From an uncultured Ruminococcus sp. (lineage in GTDB: Bacteria; Bacillota; Clostridia; Oscillospirales; Acutalibacteraceae), in NCBI GenBank assembly GCA_902767285.1, contig CACXHC010000198.1:1-8946 (forward strand): DNA of 8,946 nucleotides, read 5' to 3'. The notes beneath the pieces were generated by a model, which saw only the letters and a program-made list of their open reading frames with translations, was not told where the DNA came from and did not search any database. The translations under genes were made by a program, and so were the position numbers. Below are positions 6,674-8,946 of the stretch, one piece after another (within the stretch, counting starts at the first letter, position 1; each line of letters starts with the position of its first letter).

Positions 6674-7825
6674 ATGAACAATGCAAAAAAAATCGCCTCA
6701 TTGATTGTATCGATTTCAATGATGGCTTGTGCAACCGGCTGCGGAGATCAAAGCTGGTCGTACAAAAGCGGAGATGTAAGTCTTTCGGCGGGTTCGTACA
6801 TTTACAATCTGCTCAACGGATATTACGAGGGATACGACCTTGTTGAATCTCCTGACGAGATAAAGAAAAAAGACCTCCTCAGCACAGAAGTAAAAGACAG
6901 TGACGAAGAGAAAAAGACTCTTGAACAGTACGCTCTTGACATGGCAGACGAAACGTCTTTGAGAATGGTAGCAATTGAGCAGCTTTTCTCGGAGTACGAT
7001 CTTGAGCTTGACGAAACCGAGGACGAAGCGGCGAGAAGTTACGCAGACCAAGTATGGACAACTGCTAAAAAGACTCTTGAGGGATACGGCATAGGCGAAG
7101 AGAGTTTCACATATTGTTATGCGGATTACAGCGTAAAATATGGTCAAGTTTTCGAGCATCTTTACGGTGCAGAAGGCGAAAAGGCTGTTTCTGATGACGA
7201 ATTGAGAGATTATTTCGCAAACAATTTCAAAGGATACGCATTCTTTAGTTATAGTATGTCGGAAACGAACTCGGACGGCGAATCAGTAGCAAAAGCTCCC
7301 GAAGAGTTCACGAGAGCCGAGAATAATTTTGCAGAATATGCCGAGATGCTCAATTCGGGCGAAGATTACAAAAAAGTTGCACGAGCATTTAGTTCGGAGT
7401 ACGGATTCACATATGACCCCACATATTCGGGTGCATTCAAGAACGAGGACGAGAACACAACTTTTGCTCAAGAAGTTTATGATGCTGTAATGTCGCTTGA
7501 CGAAGGCAAAGCAACAGTTGTTACAACAGGAGAGGACGCAACAAAAGTTTACTATCTTGTTTACAGACCGAAGAACGCTGATATTGAAGATTATCTCAAA
7601 ACAGAGTCATCGTATTATAATACCAACACAGAGGACAACGACGACGAAGTTTATATATACGACCTCAAGAGCGGATATACTCGTTACACAATGCTTGACA
7701 AAATGAAGAGCGATGATTTTAAAACATTCCTTACAGATAAAGCAAATTCTATGGGCATTAAGAAAAACGAGAGTGCTATAAAGAAATATAAAGTCAAAAT
7801 GTTCATAAAGGACGATGACGAATAA
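6674..7825 (+). CDS. Parvulin-like (PrsA/SurA-type) lipoprotein foldase, probably catalytically degenerate
   Basis: Likely a membrane-anchored extracytoplasmic chaperone. The N-terminus has Lys5-Lys6, a short hydrophobic core and ATGC (20-23), a plausible lipobox making Cys23 the lipidated residue. The next ~150 residues are acidic and helical in character, like the SurA/PrsA N-terminal chaperone region. DDELRDYFANNFKGYAFFSY (174-193), SGEDYKKVARAFS (228-240), GAFKNED (253-259), FAQEVYDAVMSLDEGKA (264-280) and TKVYYLVYR (290-298) follow the order of the parvulin domain. However, the two family histidines (as in 'HIL' near the start and 'YHIIK' at the end) are not present. The C-terminus (300-383) is acidic, then Lys-rich. 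Position after mfd matches PrsA-type genes in clostridia. AAAGGAAG at 6658-6665 supports the start. Family assignment is by pattern, so a general SurA_N-like lipoprotein without isomerase activity is possible. Confidence 0.7.
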   Translation: MNNAKKIASLIVSISMMACATGCGDQSWSYKSGDVSLSAGSYIYNLLNGYYEGYDLVESPDEIKKKDLLSTEVKDSDEEKKTLEQYALDMADETSLRMVAIEQLFSEYDLELDETEDEAARSYADQVWTTAKKTLEGYGIGEESFTYCYADYSVKYGQVFEHLYGAEGEKAVSDDELRDYFANNFKGYAFFSYSMSETNSDGESVAKAPEEFTRAENNFAEYAEMLNSGEDYKKVARAFSSEYGFTYDPTYSGAFKNEDENTTFAQEVYDAVMSLDEGKATVVTTGEDATKVYYLVYRPKNADIEDYLKTESSYYNTNTEDNDDEVYIYDLKSGYTRYTMLDKMKSDDFKTFLTDKANSMGIKKNESAIKKYKVKMFIKDDDE

Positions 7826-7882
7826 TACTCTCTCACGGAAGTAGTAATAAAAATAGTAAATAATAAGAGAAAGGGCGATTTT

Positions 7883-8668
7883 ATGAAATTGGCAAAAATG
7901 AAATTAACTATAATTTCTATTATATCTGCGATATGCTGTTTAGGGTCGATAGCGTGTTTTTCGGCAGTTGCCGCCGAAACATTGAATCGCCCCTCGGGTG
8001 ATGACGAATATCCGGCAGCGGTAGAGCCGGTCGCACCGACAGCACCTGTTGAGCCAACGACTCCCGAGCCGTATGTTCCGGCAGACCCCACCCCTGAGCC
8101 GTATGTTCCTGAAGAGCCGATTGTAAGCTACGAACCCGAGCCATATTATGAAAGCACCCCTACAACTGACCCTCAAGAATATCAAGAGCCAGCCACATCG
8201 GAGTACACATATTCGGCAACATACAGCGATGTTATAAGCGAGGGCAATTATCCTCAGCCGACAGTATCGTATCAGACCCAAAGTTACACCGATTACACAA
8301 CATCGTATGTGGACAACTCATATCAGTACAACCAGTATGTATATAACACCTATCAAGCCCAGTACGATGACAATTATATATATATCCCCGAGTATGAAGA
8401 GCCTGCGGAAAGTCTTGTAAACACCGCAAGCAAGGTCATCGATACAGACGAGCTGACAAATGATGATTGGCATTCTATTATGCTGGACTTATCCAACGAC
8501 AATATCAAAAAGTCGAAAGGTACGCAAACATTCGATTTTATCAAGGATAACACCGAAGAAGGCGACTCCGGTATGCTGTGGCTCGTTTACGCCGGCGTTG
8601 CTATGATTTTCACATCAGCATTTATGGTAATTTTTGTCATCGTTTCCTCTGTTTCCCGCAAACCTTGA
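7883..8668 (+). CDS. Secreted, membrane-anchored Pro/Tyr-rich protein of unknown function
   Basis: Not a family I recognise. Residues 1-31 form a signal peptide (Lys-rich start, long hydrophobic core, AVAA end). Residues 43-100 are rich in Pro, Glu and Tyr, with a tandem decapeptide (TPEPYVPADP then TPEPYVPEEP, 60-79). Residues 100-170 are dominated by Tyr, Gln, Ser and Thr and look disordered. Residues 186-223 (DTDELTNDDW... to ...FDFIKDNTEE) look like a small folded segment. A single membrane helix (about 231-255) ends in SRKP. The predicted topology is an exported domain on a stalk, C-terminally anchored with a very short cytoplasmic tail. There is no LPxTG motif. GAAAGGG at 7869-7875 precedes the ATG. 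It lies 57 bases after the foldase gene with no terminator between, so it is probably cotranscribed from 6592-6620 and may be a client or partner. Base composition is similar to its neighbours. Confidence 0.85.
   Translation: MKLAKMKLTIISIISAICCLGSIACFSAVAAETLNRPSGDDEYPAAVEPVAPTAPVEPTTPEPYVPADPTPEPYVPEEPIVSYEPEPYYESTPTTDPQEYQEPATSEYTYSATYSDVISEGNYPQPTVSYQTQSYTDYTTSYVDNSYQYNQYVYNTYQAQYDDNYIYIPEYEEPAESLVNTASKVIDTDELTNDDWHSIMLDLSNDNIKKSKGTQTFDFIKDNTEEGDSGMLWLVYAGVAMIFTSAFMVIFVIVSSVSRKP
8060..8119 (+). repeat. Tandem 30-bp repeat in the Pro/Tyr-rich gene
   Basis: Two in-frame 30-base units encode TPEPYVPADP and TPEPYVPEEP. GAGCCGTATGTTCC is identical in both (8066-8079 and 8096-8109), and the units differ at about six of 30 positions, mostly third codon positions. 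This fits an older duplication held by selection on the peptide. Confidence 0.65.
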
Positions 8669-8691
8669 CAGCGTAGCTTTCTTTGTCCGGC

Positions 8692-8761
8692 GGCTTTTTT
8701 GGGGGGAGCCTTTTTTGAAAAAAAGGCTCCCCCCAAGCCCCCCTCCAAAAAACTTTAATTG
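8692..8761 (-). repeat. Intergenic hairpin repeat B, GC-rich inverted copy
   Basis: A perfect 18-bp hairpin (8699-8716 with 8719-8736) built from GGGGGGAGCC, T6, A6-7 and GGCTCCCCCC, ending with CCAAAAAACTTTAATTG (8745-8761). That end is the reverse complement of the CAATTAAAG boundary of repeat B at 2235. The arms differ from the copy at 2259-2294 but keep the pairing. It starts 24 bases after the stop of the preceding gene. On the + strand GGCT (8692-8695), AGCC (8707-8710) and T6 (8711-8716) could also end transcription of that gene, although the loop is long. Confidence 0.65.
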
Positions 8762-8796
8762 TGTAAAAATTGGCTTTCTTTGTTTGGTGGTTCTCT

Positions 8797-8832
8797 TGGG
8801 AAAACCTTTTTTGAAAAAACAACAACCCCAAG
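8797..8832 (+). repeat. Degenerate hairpin repeat B
   Basis: TTGGGAAAACC followed by T6, G and A6 equals the left arm and centre of repeat B, but the right arm reads CAACAACCCCAAG rather than GGTTTTCCCAAG, so only the outer CTTGGG/CCCAAG and the T/A centre still pair. Upstream, AATTGGCTTTCTTTG (8769-8783) is the reverse complement of flanking sequence also seen at the window start. CTTTCTTTGT also recurs at 8678-8687, suggesting tandem copies on the minus strand. Confidence 0.55.
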
Positions 8833-8858
8833 AAATATACAATTTGTTGCTTATTTTC

Positions 8859-8946
8859 TCTTCTTTTTTTTGAAAAAAAAAGAAGCAAAAAAAACTTTTA
8901 CTATATAAATTTTAGGTGTTTAAACGAATATTCCTTAAAATTAAAC
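8859..8946 (+). repeat. Intergenic repeat A, copy 3 (runs to window end)
   Basis: The first ~58 bases, including the CTTC-T8/A9-GAAG palindrome and ACTTTTACTATATAAATTTTA, match copy 2 almost exactly. The tail (from about 8917) is diverged. As at copy 2, it begins 30 bases after the last C of the CCC(C)AAG arm of a repeat B hairpin. The region from 8669 to the end has no gene. Confidence 0.7.

Noticed and set aside
8615..8888. Overlapping small frames on both strands at the window end
   Set aside because: All are low-complexity translations of repeats B and A (FFKK/KKRLPP-type runs), without start signals or gene-like composition.

Overview
The window looks like a chromosomal segment of a low-GC, Gram-positive anaerobe of the Clostridia, most likely an Oscillospiraceae/Ruminococcus-type organism. 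This is inferred from the gene order, AT-rich spacers, strong AGGAGG-type ribosome binding sites, sigma-A-like promoters, a lipoprotein foldase and the style of the intergenic repeats; no marker gene fixes the genus. All six genes lie on the + strand.

Layout: the tail of an intergenic repeat (1-33), then a promoter (143-170) driving a GlmU-type uridylyltransferase (207-974) and prs (1036-1998), which read as a two-gene operon. A hairpin terminator follows prs. The gap 1999-2525 (527 bases) holds no gene and is nearly filled with repeat modules: two 93-base near-identical copies of an AT-rich repeat (called A here), a long perfect hairpin element (B), and a GC-rich three-hairpin element (C) that runs up to the ribosome binding site of pth (2526-3119). 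mfd (3143-6583) follows pth after 23 bases. A near-consensus promoter (6592-6620) then drives a parvulin-like lipoprotein (6674-7825), followed by an unrecognised secreted/membrane-anchored, Pro- and Tyr-rich protein (7883-8668). The window ends in another cluster of the same repeats (8692-8946).

How the genes fit together: glmU-prs-pth-mfd-(foldase) is the conserved Firmicutes cluster known from Bacillus as gcaD-prs-ctc-spoVC-fin-mfd. Here ctc, fin and spoVT are absent from the positions they hold in Bacillus. The cluster joins cell-wall precursor supply (UDP-GlcNAc), PRPP supply, peptidyl-tRNA recycling, transcription-coupled repair and extracytoplasmic folding.

Main oddities: GlmU consists only of its uridylyltransferase domain; Pth has Gln-Lys where most family members have His-Asn in the substrate-binding loop; the foldase appears to lack the parvulin histidines; the repeat modules recur at both ends of the window with a fixed 30-base spacing and can be drawn as competing hairpins. 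I found no mobile-element gene, CRISPR array, RNA gene or defence system.
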